NCBI RefSeq assembly: GCF_000235425.2
Contig: NZ_KI912267.1
Span: 997,616-1,051,687, forward strand
Direction: 5' to 3'
DNA: 54,072 bases
Source: Pseudofrankia saprophytica
GTDB taxonomy: Bacteria > Actinomycetota > Actinomycetes > Frankiales > Frankiaceae
Each line of letters starts with the position of its first letter. Within the stretch, counting starts at the first letter, position 1. Below are positions 24,720-34,494 of the stretch, one piece after another. The position numbers were made by a program, and so were the translations under genes. The notes under the pieces were generated by a model that was not told the origin of the DNA, did no database searches, and worked only from the letters and a program-made list of their open reading frames with translations.

Positions 24720-25160
24720 TCAGGCCCCCCTGTCCGCACTCGGATCGGGCACGGCGCCGGCTGACGCCACGCACTCCGGGCAGAGGCCGCGGAACTGCAG
24801 GTCGTAGCCGGTGATGGAGAAACCCGAGTTCCGAGCGATCTCCGCCACCATCCCGCGCGGGATGGGGTGGTCGATGTCGACCGCGCGTCCGCACCGGTCA
24901 CAGACCGCGTGGTCATGGCGGTCGGTGTTGGCGTCATAGCGGGCGGCAACTCCAGCGCCCAGGTTGAGCTCCAGGGCGTGCCCGGTGTCGACCAGCAGCG
25001 CGAGCGAGCGGTAGACGGTCGCGCTCCCGATGCCCGGCGCGACCGCACGCACCCGCTCGTACACCTCGGACGCGGTCGGATGGTCGTGCGCCGCCCGCAG
25101 CACCGCCAGCACGGCGGCACGCTGGGGAGTCAGCCGTAGCTCCTGCTCCCGGTTCGGCAC
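24720..25160 (-). CDS. Fur-family transcriptional regulator (PerR-like)
   Basis: 146 residues. The N-terminal winged helix (LTPQRAAVLAVLRAAHDHPTASEVYERV, then IGSATVYRSLALLVD) binds DNA. The C-terminal domain has the regulatory metal ligands RYDANTDRHDHAVC and the structural zinc pairs CDRC (C87, C90) and CPEC (C127, C130). Placement with rubrerythrin favours a PerR-type peroxide sensor, but Fur or Zur cannot be excluded. GGAGGT lies 6-9 bases upstream of ATG 25160. A Fur-box-like palindrome lies about 80 bases upstream (25241-25255), consistent with autoregulation. Confidence 0.9.
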   Translation of the reverse strand: MPNREQELRLTPQRAAVLAVLRAAHDHPTASEVYERVRAVAPGIGSATVYRSLALLVDTGHALELNLGAGVAARYDANTDRHDHAVCDRCGRAVDIDHPIPRGMVAEIARNSGFSITGYDLQFRGLCPECVASAGAVPDPSADRGA

Positions 25161-25576
25161 GCGTCACCTCCTTCGCGCCATGGCGGGCCGGTCGGCTGGT
25201 TCCTCCCGGCCGAACCAGGCCGGCTGAACCAGACGATTTCTGAGAACGAGTCTCAGTATCGATTCCTCGACTGACGGGTGACAAACGGCCGAGTGGTGAG
25301 CTGGGTCTCATGGCCTGGACCGCGGCGGGTCTCCGGGCTGGGCAGACCGTATCGCGCCTGGTCCGATACCCTCGCACCGGATTCCCTGTCGTCGTGGTGT
25401 TCGCCACGCCATGCCGGCGCCCCGGTTGTCACGGGCGCCGGCGGACGCGGCGAGTGGTCAGGCCAGGCTGGCATGCCGGCCTGGCCGGCGCCGGCGCCGT
25501 CGGCCAGCCGCGACGGACGGGGCGCCGCCCCGCCGCCCAACGCGGCGGTACCTCGGAGCGAAAGGCCGCGCAGGAC
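25161..25576. other. divergent intergenic region, Fur / receiver-domain genes
   Basis: 416 bases. It holds the Fur box and presumably promoters for both sides. Open frames on either strand have no family resemblance. Nothing else was recognised. Confidence 0.5.
25241..25255. promoter_or_regulatory. Fur/PerR box, TGAGAAC-G-AGTCTCA
   Basis: 15-base 7-1-7 imperfect palindrome upstream of the Fur-family gene, close to the known TGANAATNATTNTCA-type box. It probably mediates control of the regulator, rubrerythrin and perhaps DUF3501. Confidence 0.6.
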
Positions 25577-26014
25577 ATGAGCACCGTCCTGGTGTACGCC
25601 GACCGGGCTGACGTGCGCGAGCGCGTCAAGGCGGCCATCGGCACCCTCCCCGACCAGCAGCTCGGCGAGATCGAGTTCGTCGACGTGGCCGACGGCCGCG
25701 ATCTGGTGACCGCCGTCGACCGCGGTGAGGCGGATCTCTGCGTCCTGGACGCGGAGGCCACCCCCGAAGGCGGGATGGGGCTGTCTCGCCAGCTGAAGAA
25801 CGAGATCACCGACTGCCCACCCACGATCCTCCTGGTGGCGCGCCAGGACGACCGGTGGCTCGCGACGTGGTCGCTGGCGGACGCTGTGGTGACCCACCCG
25901 GTCGACCCGGAGGAGCTGACGGCCGCCGTCGTCGGCCTGCTGCGGGCCAGGGCCTCCGGGGCACCCGTCCGCCGGCCGGTCACCTACGCGGCGCACGGAA
26001 CGTCCGAGCGGTGA
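25577..26014 (+). CDS. stand-alone response-regulator receiver-like protein
   Basis: 145 residues containing one CheY-like domain: STVLVYADRADVRERV at the start, the likely phosphoacceptor in ADLCVLDAEATPEGG, and PPTILLVARQDD for strand 4. The switch Lys region is less clear (DAVVTHPVDPEELTAAV). There is no output domain. ATG 25577 follows a weak GCAGGA. Its TGA overlaps the trpD GTG (GTGA), so translation is coupled to tryptophan synthesis. The frame is open to 25310 but unsupported. No histidine kinase is nearby. A receiver-like gene before trpD is also found in other actinobacteria as I recall. Confidence 0.75.
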   Translation: MSTVLVYADRADVRERVKAAIGTLPDQQLGEIEFVDVADGRDLVTAVDRGEADLCVLDAEATPEGGMGLSRQLKNEITDCPPTILLVARQDDRWLATWSLADAVVTHPVDPEELTAAVVGLLRARASGAPVRRPVTYAAHGTSER

Positions 26015-27129
26015 CGCCCTCGGCGCCGTCGCCGGCCGAGCAGACCTGGCCCGACCTGCTGCACGCGCTGCTGTCCGGCCAGGACCTCGCGGCGGAGCAG
26101 GCCAGCTGGGCGATGAACGAGATCATGTCCGGCGCGGCCAGCCCCGCGCGGGTCGCCGCGTTCGTCGTCGCGCTGCGCGCCAAGGGCGAGACCGCGGCCG
26201 AGATCGGCGGCATGGTCGCCTCGATGCTCGACTTCGCCCTCCCCGTGCACGCCGACGCGTCGTTGCTCGCCGCCGCCGTCGACACATGTGGCACCGGCGG
26301 CGACCGGTCGCACACGGTCAACCTGTCGACGATGGCGGCGATCGTCGCCGCCGCCGCCGGCGTCCCGGTCGTCAAGCACGGCAACCGGGCGTCGTCGTCG
26401 TCGTGCGGCTCGGCGGACCTGCTCGAGGAGCTCGGCGTCGTGATCGAGCTCTCGGCGGCGGGGGTGGCGTCGACGCTCGCCGAGGCGGGGATCGCGTTCT
26501 GCTTCGCGCGGGCGTTCCACCCGGCCATGCGCCACGTGGGGGCGGTGCGCGCCGAGCTCGGGGTGCCGACGGCGTTCAACATTCTCGGGCCGCTCACGAA
26601 CCCCGCCAGGCCCGGCGCGCAGTCGCTCGGCGTCGCCGATGCCCGGCTCGCGCCGGTGATGGCGCAGGTGCTCGCGGACCGCGGCACCCGGGCGCTGGTG
26701 TTCCGTGGCGACGACGGGCTGGACGAGCTGTCCCCGTCCGCGCCGTCGACGATCTGGGTGACCAGCGGGGACGGCGAGCTGCGGACGGAGCGCTTCGACC
26801 CGCGCGACGTCGGCATCGACGTGGCGGATCGCCAGGCACTGCGCGGAGCTGACGCGCCGTTCAACGCAGGGGTGACCCGCGCGGTGCTCGCCGGCAAGCC
26901 AGGCCCGGTGCGCGACGCGGTACTGCTCGCCTCGGCCGCGGCGATCGTCGCGGCCGAGGGGCCGACCAGCCAGCCGGTGACGGAACAGATCCGCCCGCAG
27001 CTCGAACGCGCCGCCGCGGCCGTCGACTCCGGCGCCGCCACCGCCGTCCTCGAGCGTTGGGCAGCCGCCAGCCAGACCGCCGCTCGCGACCAGGCGGCGG
27101 CTGTCAGCCAGGCGGCCGCCGGTTCCTAG
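26011..27129 (+). CDS. trpD: anthranilate phosphoribosyltransferase
   Basis: 372 residues. It transfers phosphoribose from PRPP to anthranilate in tryptophan synthesis. The PRPP-binding signature is DTCGTGGDRSHTVNLSTMAA, followed by VPVVKHGNRASSSSCGSADLLEELG and the substrate region FNILGPLTNPARPGAQSLG. Late motifs GDDGLDELSPSAPSTIW and NAGVTRAVLAG are also present. The start is the GTG overlapping the receiver gene stop. The last 35 residues are an Ala/Gln-rich tail. Other trp genes are absent, as in actinobacteria where trpD lies apart next to the respiratory genes. Confidence 0.96.
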   Translation: MTPSAPSPAEQTWPDLLHALLSGQDLAAEQASWAMNEIMSGAASPARVAAFVVALRAKGETAAEIGGMVASMLDFALPVHADASLLAAAVDTCGTGGDRSHTVNLSTMAAIVAAAAGVPVVKHGNRASSSSCGSADLLEELGVVIELSAAGVASTLAEAGIAFCFARAFHPAMRHVGAVRAELGVPTAFNILGPLTNPARPGAQSLGVADARLAPVMAQVLADRGTRALVFRGDDGLDELSPSAPSTIWVTSGDGELRTERFDPRDVGIDVADRQALRGADAPFNAGVTRAVLAGKPGPVRDAVLLASAAAIVAAEGPTSQPVTEQIRPQLERAAAAVDSGAATAVLERWAAASQTAARDQAAAVSQAAAGS

Positions 27130-27162
27130 TGCCCGACCGCTGGCCGGGTCGGCCGCCTTCGC

Positions 27163-27168
27163 TAGGCT
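27163..27168 (+). promoter_or_regulatory. -10 box TAGGCT of a leaderless promoter
   Basis: TAGGCT ends 7 bases before the ATG at 27176, with no ribosome-binding sequence. Confidence 0.55.
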
Positions 27169-27175
27169 CGTCTTC

Positions 27176-27571
27176 ATGATCGACGACGTGCGGGACCAGA
27201 TCGTCTACGAGCCCAGGCGTGACGGGCGGCCCGACCCGGGCGAGGTGGTGTGGGCGTGGGTGCCCTTCGAGGACGACCCGAGCCAGGGCAAGGACCGGCC
27301 GGTGTTGCTGATCGGCACCCGCGGTGACCAGCTGCTCGGCCTGATGCTCACCAGCAAGGACCACGACCGGGACGCCCAGCAGGAAGCCCACTACGGCCGC
27401 CACTGGATGGACGTCGGCACCGGCGGCTGGGACCGCGAGGGTCGGCCGAGCGAGGTCCGCCTCGACCGGCTGCTCGTGCTCGACCCCGAGGTGGTTCGGC
27501 GCGAGGGCGCCGCCCTGCGCGAGGGCGTCTTCGACGAGGTGGTCGCCGCCGCCCGTCGGTTCCACTCCTGA
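27176..27571 (+). CDS. PemK/MazF-like toxin-family protein
   Basis: 131 residues of the PemK/MazF (CcdB-like barrel) type: PGEVVWAWVPFEDDPSQGKDRPVLLIG matches the first strands and basic loop of MazF-like RNases (GxVVWxxxP...KxRPVLV), and VRLDRLLVLDPEVV the later strand. No antitoxin gene is adjacent, and the flanks are trpD and ctaF. Actinobacteria carry many solitary proteins of this subfamily, so ribonuclease activity is uncertain. Transcription is probably leaderless. Confidence 0.75.
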   Translation: MIDDVRDQIVYEPRRDGRPDPGEVVWAWVPFEDDPSQGKDRPVLLIGTRGDQLLGLMLTSKDHDRDAQQEAHYGRHWMDVGTGGWDREGRPSEVRLDRLLVLDPEVVRREGAALREGVFDEVVAAARRFHS

Positions 27572-27662
27572 CCGTCCGGCGCGGCTCCGGCGGGCTCCGG
27601 CGCGGCCAGGCTCGCCGTCCCGGCCACGGCTCGGACGCCGGGCCCCTGACAGCGCGAAGCAC

Positions 27663-27714
27663 GAAGGCCTGGCTGGTTGGCACGAAAACTTTCGTGCCAA
27701 CCAGCCAGGCCTTC
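27663..27714. terminator. perfect 24-bp hairpin, bidirectional terminator
   Basis: Arms 27663-27686 and 27691-27714 are exact reverse complements around the loop AACT. GAAGGCCTGGCTGG opens the left arm. It is located between the convergent PemK-like and ctaF genes, 91 and 28 bases from their stops. The A-run and T-run near the loop make it an unusually long, stable stem. Confidence 0.85.
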
Positions 27715-27741
27715 TAGTACCCGGCGTCGAGCTCGCTAGTC

Positions 27742-28143
27742 CTAGTCCTCGGGGACCGGCGGGTGCCAGTAGTTCTCGAAGACCAGGCAGGTCGCGAAGA
27801 ACACGGTCATCAGGCCGCCGATCAGGGCGAGCCAGATGCCGAAGATGAAGCCCGACACGAGAAGGGTGGCGCTGGCGGCGATGAAGAACGGGTAGTAGCT
27901 GCCCGGGGTGAAGTGCCCGAGCTCGCCCGCGCCGTCCGCGACCTCCGCGTCGGGAAGATCCTGCGGGCGCATCCCGATCCGCCGGCCGGTGAACAGCAGG
28001 TAGCCACCGACCAGGAAGCCCATGCCCCCGGTCAGGGCCAGCGCCGCGGTACCCGTCGGGTCTTGCGAGTAGATCCAGTAAATGATGTCGACGATCACGG
28101 CGAACACGCCGATGATGCTGAAGACGTAGCCTTCTACCCTCAT
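27742..28143 (-). CDS. ctaF: actinobacterial cytochrome c oxidase subunit IV
   Basis: 133-residue membrane subunit found in actinobacterial aa3 oxidases. Four spans are visible: VFSIIGVFAVIVDIIYWIY, ALALTGGMGFLVGGYLLFTG, FFIAASATLLVSGFIFGIW and ALIGGLMTVFFATCLVFE. The ending YWHPPVPED and the HFTPGSYYPFF segment are conserved in the family. It starts at ATG 28143, 12 bases after the ctaD stop, so it is co-transcribed with ctaC and ctaD. Confidence 0.93.
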   Translation of the reverse strand: MRVEGYVFSIIGVFAVIVDIIYWIYSQDPTGTAALALTGGMGFLVGGYLLFTGRRIGMRPQDLPDAEVADGAGELGHFTPGSYYPFFIAASATLLVSGFIFGIWLALIGGLMTVFFATCLVFENYWHPPVPED

Positions 28144-28155
28144 GCCGCGGCCGCC

Positions 28156-29853
28156 TTAGCTGCTCAGTTCCGGAGTGGCGCGCTGCTCTATCGCCCCGCC
28201 CGTGGCGTACGCCGGGTGGTGCAGGTCGAAGGCGGGACGCTCGGAGCGGATCCGCGGCAGCGACAGGAAGTTGTGCCGCGGCGGCGGGCAGGATGTGGCC
28301 CACTCCAGCGAGTTGCTGAAGCCCCACGGGTCGTCGACCTTGACGATCCGGCCCTTCTTGTACGAATGCCACAGGTTGTACATGAACGGCAGGGTCGACA
28401 GCGCCAGGAGGAACGCGCCCGCCGTCGAGAAGGTGTTCAGCGTGGTGAAGCCGTCGTCCGGGCCGTAGTCGGCGTACCGGCGAGGCATGCCCTTGATGCC
28501 CAGCCAGTGCTGCACCAGGAAGGTCATGTGGAAGCCGAAGAACAGCGTCCAGAAATGGATCTTCCCGATGCGCTCGTTCATCAGCCGGCCGGTGACCTTC
28601 GGGAACCAGAAGTAGACGCCGGAGTAGGCGGCGAACACGACCGACCCGAACACCACGTAGTGGAAGTGGGCGACGACGAAGTAGCTGTCGGAGACGTGGA
28701 AGTCGATCGGCGGGCTGGCGAGCAGCACACCGGTCAGGCCACCGAACAGGAACGTCACCAGGAAGCCGAGGGCGAACAGCATCGGCGTCTCGAAGGTGAG
28801 CGAGCCGCGCCACATCGTGCCGATCCAGTTGAAGAACTTGACCCCGGTGGGCACCGCGATCAGGAACGACAGGAAGGCGAAGAACGGCAGCAGCACCGCG
28901 CCGGTGACGAACATGTGGTGCGCCCAGACCGAGATCGACAGCGCGCCGATGCCGATGGTCGCGAAGACCAGGCCCTTGTAGCCGAACAACGGTTTACGGG
29001 AGAAGACCGGTAGTACCTCGGTGATGATCCCGAAGAACGGCAGGGCGATGATGTAGACCTCGGGATGCCCGAAGAACCAGAACAGGTGCTGCCAGAGGAT
29101 CGCGCCGCCGTTGGCCGCGTCGAAGACGTGCGCGCCGAACCGGCGGTCGGCCTCCAGCGCGAACAGCGCCGCCGCCAGCGGCGGGAAGGCGACCAGCACC
29201 AGGATCGACGTCACCAGGAAGTTCCAGCAGAAGATCGGCATCCGGAACATCGTCATGCCGGGCGCGCGCAGGCACAGGATCGTGGTGATCATGTTGACGC
29301 CGCCGAGGATGGTGCCCATACCTGACGTCGCCAGGCCCAGCACCCACAGGTCGCCGCCGACGCCGGGCGAGTAGGTGGCGCTGTTCAGCGGCGCGTAGGC
29401 GAACCAGCCGAACGCCGCGGCGCCGTCCGGCGTCAGGAAGCCGGCGACCACCGTCAGGCTGCCGAACAGGAACAGCCAGTACGACAGCGCGTTCAGCCGC
29501 GGGAACGCGACGTCCGGCGAGCCGATCTGCAGGGGGATCAGGTAGTTCGCGAACGCGAAGGCCAGCGGCGTCGCGAACATCAGCAGCATCAGCGTGCCGT
29601 GGATCGTGAACAGCTGGTTGTACTGCTCGTTCGACAGGAACTGCAGGCCCGGCCGCGCGAGCTCGGCCCGCATGAACATCGCCAGGATGCCGGCGAAGGC
29701 GAAGAACGCGAACGAGGTCAGGAAGTACATGAGGGCGATGTCCTTGTGGGACGTCGTCCGCAGGTAGCCCAGGAGGCTGTTCACCGCCTTGGGCGGCGCC
29801 TCGTCGGCCGGCGGGCCCGCGTGCCCGACCGGCGGCTCGTGCACAAGCGTCAC
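28156..29853 (-). CDS. ctaD: cytochrome c oxidase subunit I
   Basis: 565-residue catalytic subunit of the aa3 oxidase, twelve spans. The CuB ligands and cross-linked Tyr are in [19 protein letters not shown]; the CuB His pair is in [11 protein letters not shown]. The heme a/a3 ligands are in [17 protein letters not shown]-channel and K-channel residues occur in [20 protein letters not shown] and SYWLFLFGS contexts. The start ATG overlaps the ctaC stop by 4 bases (29850-29853). The cytoplasmic C-terminal tail ends [10 protein letters not shown]. Confidence 0.97.
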   Translation of the reverse strand: MTLVHEPPVGHAGPPADEAPPKAVNSLLGYLRTTSHKDIALMYFLTSFAFFAFAGILAMFMRAELARPGLQFLSNEQYNQLFTIHGTLMLLMFATPLAFAFANYLIPLQIGSPDVAFPRLNALSYWLFLFGSLTVVAGFLTPDGAAAFGWFAYAPLNSATYSPGVGGDLWVLGLATSGMGTILGGVNMITTILCLRAPGMTMFRMPIFCWNFLVTSILVLVAFPPLAAALFALEADRRFGAHVFDAANGGAILWQHLFWFFGHPEVYIIALPFFGIITEVLPVFSRKPLFGYKGLVFATIGIGALSISVWAHHMFVTGAVLLPFFAFLSFLIAVPTGVKFFNWIGTMWRGSLTFETPMLFALGFLVTFLFGGLTGVLLASPPIDFHVSDSYFVVAHFHYVVFGSVVFAAYSGVYFWFPKVTGRLMNERIGKIHFWTLFFGFHMTFLVQHWLGIKGMPRRYADYGPDDGFTTLNTFSTAGAFLLALSTLPFMYNLWHSYKKGRIVKVDDPWGFSNSLEWATSCPPPRHNFLSLPRIRSERPAFDLHHPAYATGGAIEQRATPELSS

Positions 29854-30800
29854 TGTCCGCTCCCGGAGGTCGTGCCGCTGCCGGCAGTGGTGAGCGCGGG
29901 AGTGCCGGCGGCCGCGGCGCTCGCCGCCGTACGCTCCGCGATGAACTTGTCGTACTGGTCGGCGGGGACGACGTTGACGTAGAAGTTCATCTTGTCGTGG
30001 TCCGCGCCACAGAGCTCGGCGCAGCGGCCGATGAACGTCCCCGTCTTGGTCGGCGTGACCTCGAACGTGTTGATCCGGCCCGGCACGACGTCCCGCTTGA
30101 ACAGGAACTCCGGCACCCAGAACGAGTGGATGACGTCCGGCGAGGTCAGCACGAACTGCACGGAGCGTCCCTCGGGCAGCACCAGCACGGCCGGCTGGCC
30201 GGGCTGGCCGGTCACCTCGACGACGCTGCCGCCGCTCTTGCCGGTGTCGGTGTAGCGGAACTGCCAGTTCCAGCGGAAGCCGACCACGTTCACCGTGACG
30301 TCCGGGTTGGCGGAGACCTTGTCAATCTCGGTCTCGTCCCGGGCGGTGTAGTAGAACAGCCCGGCGACGATCACCAGCGGCACCACCGTGTACAGCACCT
30401 CGACGGGGAGGTTGTACCGGACCTGGCGAGGCAGGACCTCCGACCGCTTCCGGAACGCGATGATCGCGTAGAAGATCAGCCCCCAGACCAGCACACCGAC
30501 CGCGAGCGCGGCGACGGCCGAGCCCTTCCACAGGTTCAGGATGCGGGGGGTCTGGTTGGTCACCCCGTCCGGGAAGCCGAAGTTCGGCACGCCGCAGGCG
30601 GTCGCGGTCAGTGCGAGCACGACGAGACCGGCACCGAGCCGGGTCACCCGGCCGGCGCGCCCGCGGCGATGACTACTACGACCCACGCCGACGGCACGCC
30701 CGCCGTCCGCGAGGGCTGGCTCGCCCGCGGTGCCGGTGGCCGCGCCGCCTGTCGGCGCGACGCCGTCCCGGCCACCTCCACTGCCCCCGGACGAGGCCAT
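29850..30800 (-). CDS. ctaC: cytochrome c oxidase subunit II (lipoprotein type)
   Basis: 316 residues from the chosen ATG 30800. A signal segment ([16 protein letters not shown]) ends in a lipobox Cys. Two spans follow: [22 protein letters not shown] and [19 protein letters not shown]. The periplasmic cupredoxin domain binds CuA through [14 protein letters not shown] and the earlier His in [23 protein letters not shown] is the aromatic electron-entry region. The start is uncertain: GTG 30686 would place the lipid Cys at about residue 31, as in homologues, while the frame continues to 30947. It is the first gene of ctaC-ctaD-ctaF. Electrons arrive from QcrC. Confidence 0.93.
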   Translation of the reverse strand: MASSGGSGGGRDGVAPTGGAATGTAGEPALADGGRAVGVGRSSHRRGRAGRVTRLGAGLVVLALTATACGVPNFGFPDGVTNQTPRILNLWKGSAVAALAVGVLVWGLIFYAIIAFRKRSEVLPRQVRYNLPVEVLYTVVPLVIVAGLFYYTARDETEIDKVSANPDVTVNVVGFRWNWQFRYTDTGKSGGSVVEVTGQPGQPAVLVLPEGRSVQFVLTSPDVIHSFWVPEFLFKRDVVPGRINTFEVTPTKTGTFIGRCAELCGADHDKMNFYVNVVPADQYDKFIAERTAASAAAAGTPALTTAGSGTTSGSGQ

Positions 30801-31193
30801 GACACCGTCATGGACCCCGGCCCGGGACAGCATGGGCGGGCGTTCGACGCCCGCCGCACCCGTGTCCGCGCGCGCCGGCCGGGTCCGACCGAAGGAACTC
30901 CTCACCAGGTCCTGCCTCCCACGACTACGTCGGCCCGGGACACGCAAAGATGGGTCACCTGGGCCGGCGCACGGTCTTCGACACGCTGTAGATGCTGCGA
31001 CGGGAGCGTATCCCAGCCGACGTCACGGTTCTCGGCAGAGGCCCTCCCACGCCGGGCTTCATACGAATCGATCCCGAGGAAGAAGACGCAGCGTAACGAT
31101 CATTTACGAACAGTCGCCGAACTCGGGCTTTCCACCCCTGCCCGCAGGTCCGGCAGGCCCATCAATGTGACCCACCCAACGCCACCGACCTGG

Positions 31194-31300
31194 CCCGATC
31201 GGCGTTTCCTCCCGGCCCGATTGGCATCTGCGGCCTGACCCGGCCGGCATCCCCTCCTGGCCTGGTCGGCATCCCGTCCTGGCCCGATCGGCGTCACCGG
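31194..31300. repeat. degenerate 22-base tandem repeat, about five units
   Basis: Units begin at 31194, 31216 (23 bases), 31239, 31261 and 31283. The core is CCYGRYCGGCATCCC-TCCTGG; units 3 and 4 are most alike. The 22-base period is about two helical turns, so proteins bound to successive units would sit on one face of the DNA. It lies about 80 bases upstream of the desulfurase promoter. Confidence 0.6.
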
Positions 31301-31378
31301 CGTCGCCCCGGCCATCGCCTCGCCCATTGGCAGTCAGGGCGGTAGCGCCGCGATCAGCGCAGGGGGCGGAAAAGGTCG

Positions 31379-31384
31379 TAGCGT
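31379..31384 (+). promoter_or_regulatory. -10 box TAGCGT of a leaderless promoter
   Basis: TAGCGT ends 6 bases before the GTG start at 31391, with no ribosome site. Confidence 0.5.
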
Positions 31385-31390
31385 CGGGGT

Positions 31391-32536
31391 GTGCCGGCCT
31401 ATCTCGACCACGCGTCGACGACCCCGCTGCACCCCGCCGCCCGCGCGGCGCTGCTGGCGGCGCTCGACGACGGCTGGGCCGACCCGGCCCGGCTCTACCG
31501 GGAGGGCCGCCGCGCACGGATGCTGCTGGACGCGGCGCGCGAGACCGTCGCCGGGGTGCTCGGCGCGCGGGCGGATGAGGTCTCCTTCTGCTCCAGCGGC
31601 ACGGCGGCCGCCCACCTGGCCGTGCTCGGCACCGCGACCGCGCGCCGGCGCGCCGGCGACCTGGTGCTGGTCAGCGCGGTCGAGCACTCGAGCGTGCTGC
31701 ACGCGGCCGAGCGGCACGAACGGGCCGGTGGCCGCACCCACACGCTCGAGGTGGACCGTCACGGCCGGGTGGACCCGGCGAGCTGCGTACCCCCGCCGGG
31801 CACCGCGCTCGTCTCGGTGCAGCACGCCAACCACGAGGTCGGCACCATCCAGCCGGTGGCGGCGGTGGCCGAGGCGTTGCGCGCGGCCATCCCCCTGCAC
31901 ACCGACGCCGCGATGACCGTCGGGCGCATACCGGTGGACATCACCGCGCTGGGCGCGGACCTGCTGACGGCGAGCGCGCACAAGTTCGGCGGCCCGGCGG
32001 GTGTCGGGATCCTGGTGGTGCGCGCCGGTACCCGCTGGGTGAATCCGATGCCGGCCGATGAGCGCGAGGCGGGCCGGGCGGCCGGATTCCCCAACCTGCC
32101 AGCGATCGTGGCGGCCGCGGCGGCGCTGCACGCGCGAGCCGGCGAGCTCGACGCCGAACGGGACCGGCTGGGCGCGCTCACCGCCGCGCTGCGCGCCCGG
32201 CTGCCGGTGCTGGTCGACGACGTCGAACTGCTCGGCGACCCGGACCCAGCCGGCCGGCTGCCGAACCTGGTCGCCTTCTCCTGTCTCTACGTCGCGGGCG
32301 AGGCGCTGCTCGGCGAACTGGACCGGGCGGGAATCGCGGTCAGCAGCGGCTCGAGCTGTACGTCGGACTCACTCACCCCGAGCCACGTGCTGGTCGCGAT
32401 GGGCGCCCTGTCCCACGGGAACGTGCGGGTCTCGTTCGGCCGCGACTCCACCGCCGCGGACCTCTCGGCCCTGCTGGACGTCCTGCCCGGCGCCGTCACC
32501 GCGATCCGTGAACGCGTCGGCGCGGTAGGCCTGTAG
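31391..32536 (+). CDS. cysteine desulfurase (class V aminotransferase fold)
   Basis: 381-residue PLP enzyme that removes sulfur from cysteine as enzyme-bound persulfide. The opening YLDHASTTPLHP and HANHEVGTIQP are typical of IscS/NifS. PLP binds K198 in ASAHKFGGPAGVG, with H in AVEHSSVL and D in HTDAAMTVG. The catalytic Cys is C323 in SSGSSCTSD, with the long-loop SGSxC form of class I desulfurases. Next is a TusA-like sulfur carrier 73 bases downstream, a logical acceptor. It could feed tRNA thiolation, molybdenum cofactor or Fe-S synthesis. Start GTG is leaderless. Confidence 0.92.
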   Translation: MPAYLDHASTTPLHPAARAALLAALDDGWADPARLYREGRRARMLLDAARETVAGVLGARADEVSFCSSGTAAAHLAVLGTATARRRAGDLVLVSAVEHSSVLHAAERHERAGGRTHTLEVDRHGRVDPASCVPPPGTALVSVQHANHEVGTIQPVAAVAEALRAAIPLHTDAAMTVGRIPVDITALGADLLTASAHKFGGPAGVGILVVRAGTRWVNPMPADEREAGRAAGFPNLPAIVAAAAALHARAGELDAERDRLGALTAALRARLPVLVDDVELLGDPDPAGRLPNLVAFSCLYVAGEALLGELDRAGIAVSSGSSCTSDSLTPSHVLVAMGALSHGNVRVSFGRDSTAADLSALLDVLPGAVTAIRERVGAVGL

Positions 32537-32609
32537 ACGGCGCGGCCACGGACGCGGATGCGACGGAAGACAACAGAAGCGGGAAGACGAGGAAGGTGGG
32601 CGCATCGGC

Positions 32610-32870
32610 ATGAGCGGCGCTGATCCGGGCCCGGCACCGGGCGCTCCGGACGTGGTGGTGGATGCGCTGGGCCGGCGGTGCCCGCTGCCGATCATCGACC
32701 TGGCCAAGCGGTTCGGCGACGTGCCTGTCGGCGGCACGGTCGAGCTGCTGGCCAACGACCCGGCAGCGACGGCCGACGTCGCCGCCTGGTGCCGCCTGCG
32801 CGGTCAGCAGCTACTAGGCGCCCGTGACCTGCCCACCGGGCAGGCATACCTCATCCGCCGGACACGCTGA
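32610..32870 (+). CDS. tusA: TusA-family sulfurtransferase
   Basis: 86-residue sulfur carrier of the TusA/SirA fold. The signature ALGRRCPLPIIDLAKRF carries the persulfide Cys in CPLP (about residue 23). The rest, GGTVELLANDPAATADVAAWC and a C-terminal strand, is one domain of normal length. It lies 73 bases after the cysteine desulfurase gene on the same strand. A GGAAGG site sits rather far (about 13 bases) from the ATG. It probably relays sulfur from that desulfurase; the final acceptor is unknown. Confidence 0.9.
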   Translation: MSGADPGPAPGAPDVVVDALGRRCPLPIIDLAKRFGDVPVGGTVELLANDPAATADVAAWCRLRGQQLLGARDLPTGQAYLIRRTR

Positions 32871-32984
32871 CGGGCCGACCGAGCGCGCTGGCGGACGACG
32901 TCGAGTGGCGCTCACCGTTGCTCCGCATGGGCGACGGCGGACCGGATCGGCCGCCGCCGCCACGCCACCCGGCGCGCCCGACCG

Positions 32985-34174
<1,190 letters not shown>

Positions 34175-34295
34175 ATCGCTGGAACGTCACCAAACCAAGA
34201 CCAGCCGATCCAGAACCATCCCCACGCGGGCCACCTCGCTTCGCTCGTGGCGCCTTTGTGTCGCGGCTAGGGACAGGTCCTGGCCTGGAAGACGC

Positions 34296-34342
34296 CGAGG
34301 GCCCGGCGTGACCGAATAGATCTCGGTCACGCCGGGCCCTCG
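34296..34342. terminator. perfect 20-bp hairpin
   Basis: CGAGGGCCCGGCGTGACCGA (34296-34315) pairs with its exact complement at 34323-34342 around a 7-base loop. It is the strongest of several hairpins between erpA and adoK. Both genes are on the minus strand, so this hairpin lies downstream of erpA and would end its transcript. Confidence 0.7.
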
Positions 34343-34390
34343 AACGATCAGTACCTGCTAGTCCCGCCAGTAGCCACGTCCGGCCACCCC

Positions 34391-34481
34391 GTCGAGCGGA
34401 GCTCGACATCGGGCGTCCGGGGGTCGCCCCCCGGAGCAGACATCGACTGACACCCCTCCGGGAAGCTGCCCGAAGGGCAGC
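34391..34481. repeat. three further short hairpins after erpA
   Basis: GTCGAGC-GGA-GCTCGAC (34391-34407), CCGGGGG-TCGC-CCCCCGG (34417-34434) and GCTGCCC-GAA-GGGCAGC (34465-34481), all perfect. The last begins 13 bases beyond the erpA stop. With 34296-34342 they form a four-hairpin stretch that may be a compound terminator or a structured RNA. No gene is seen in 34175-34494. Confidence 0.7.
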
Positions 34482-34494
34482 GAACAGGGTTCGC

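Larger units (their letters stand above)
30801..31390. other. divergent intergenic region, ctaC / cysteine desulfurase
   Basis: 590 bases with no credible gene. It holds the ctaC promoter, a 22-base tandem repeat (31194-31300) and the -10 box of the desulfurase gene (31379-31384). The part from 30900 to 31130 is less GC-rich than the genes. Confidence 0.55.

Noticed and set aside
25310-25576. N-terminal extension of the receiver-domain protein
   Set aside because: The added 89 residues are Arg/Pro-rich and unlike any receiver; the CheY-like domain begins right after ATG 25577.
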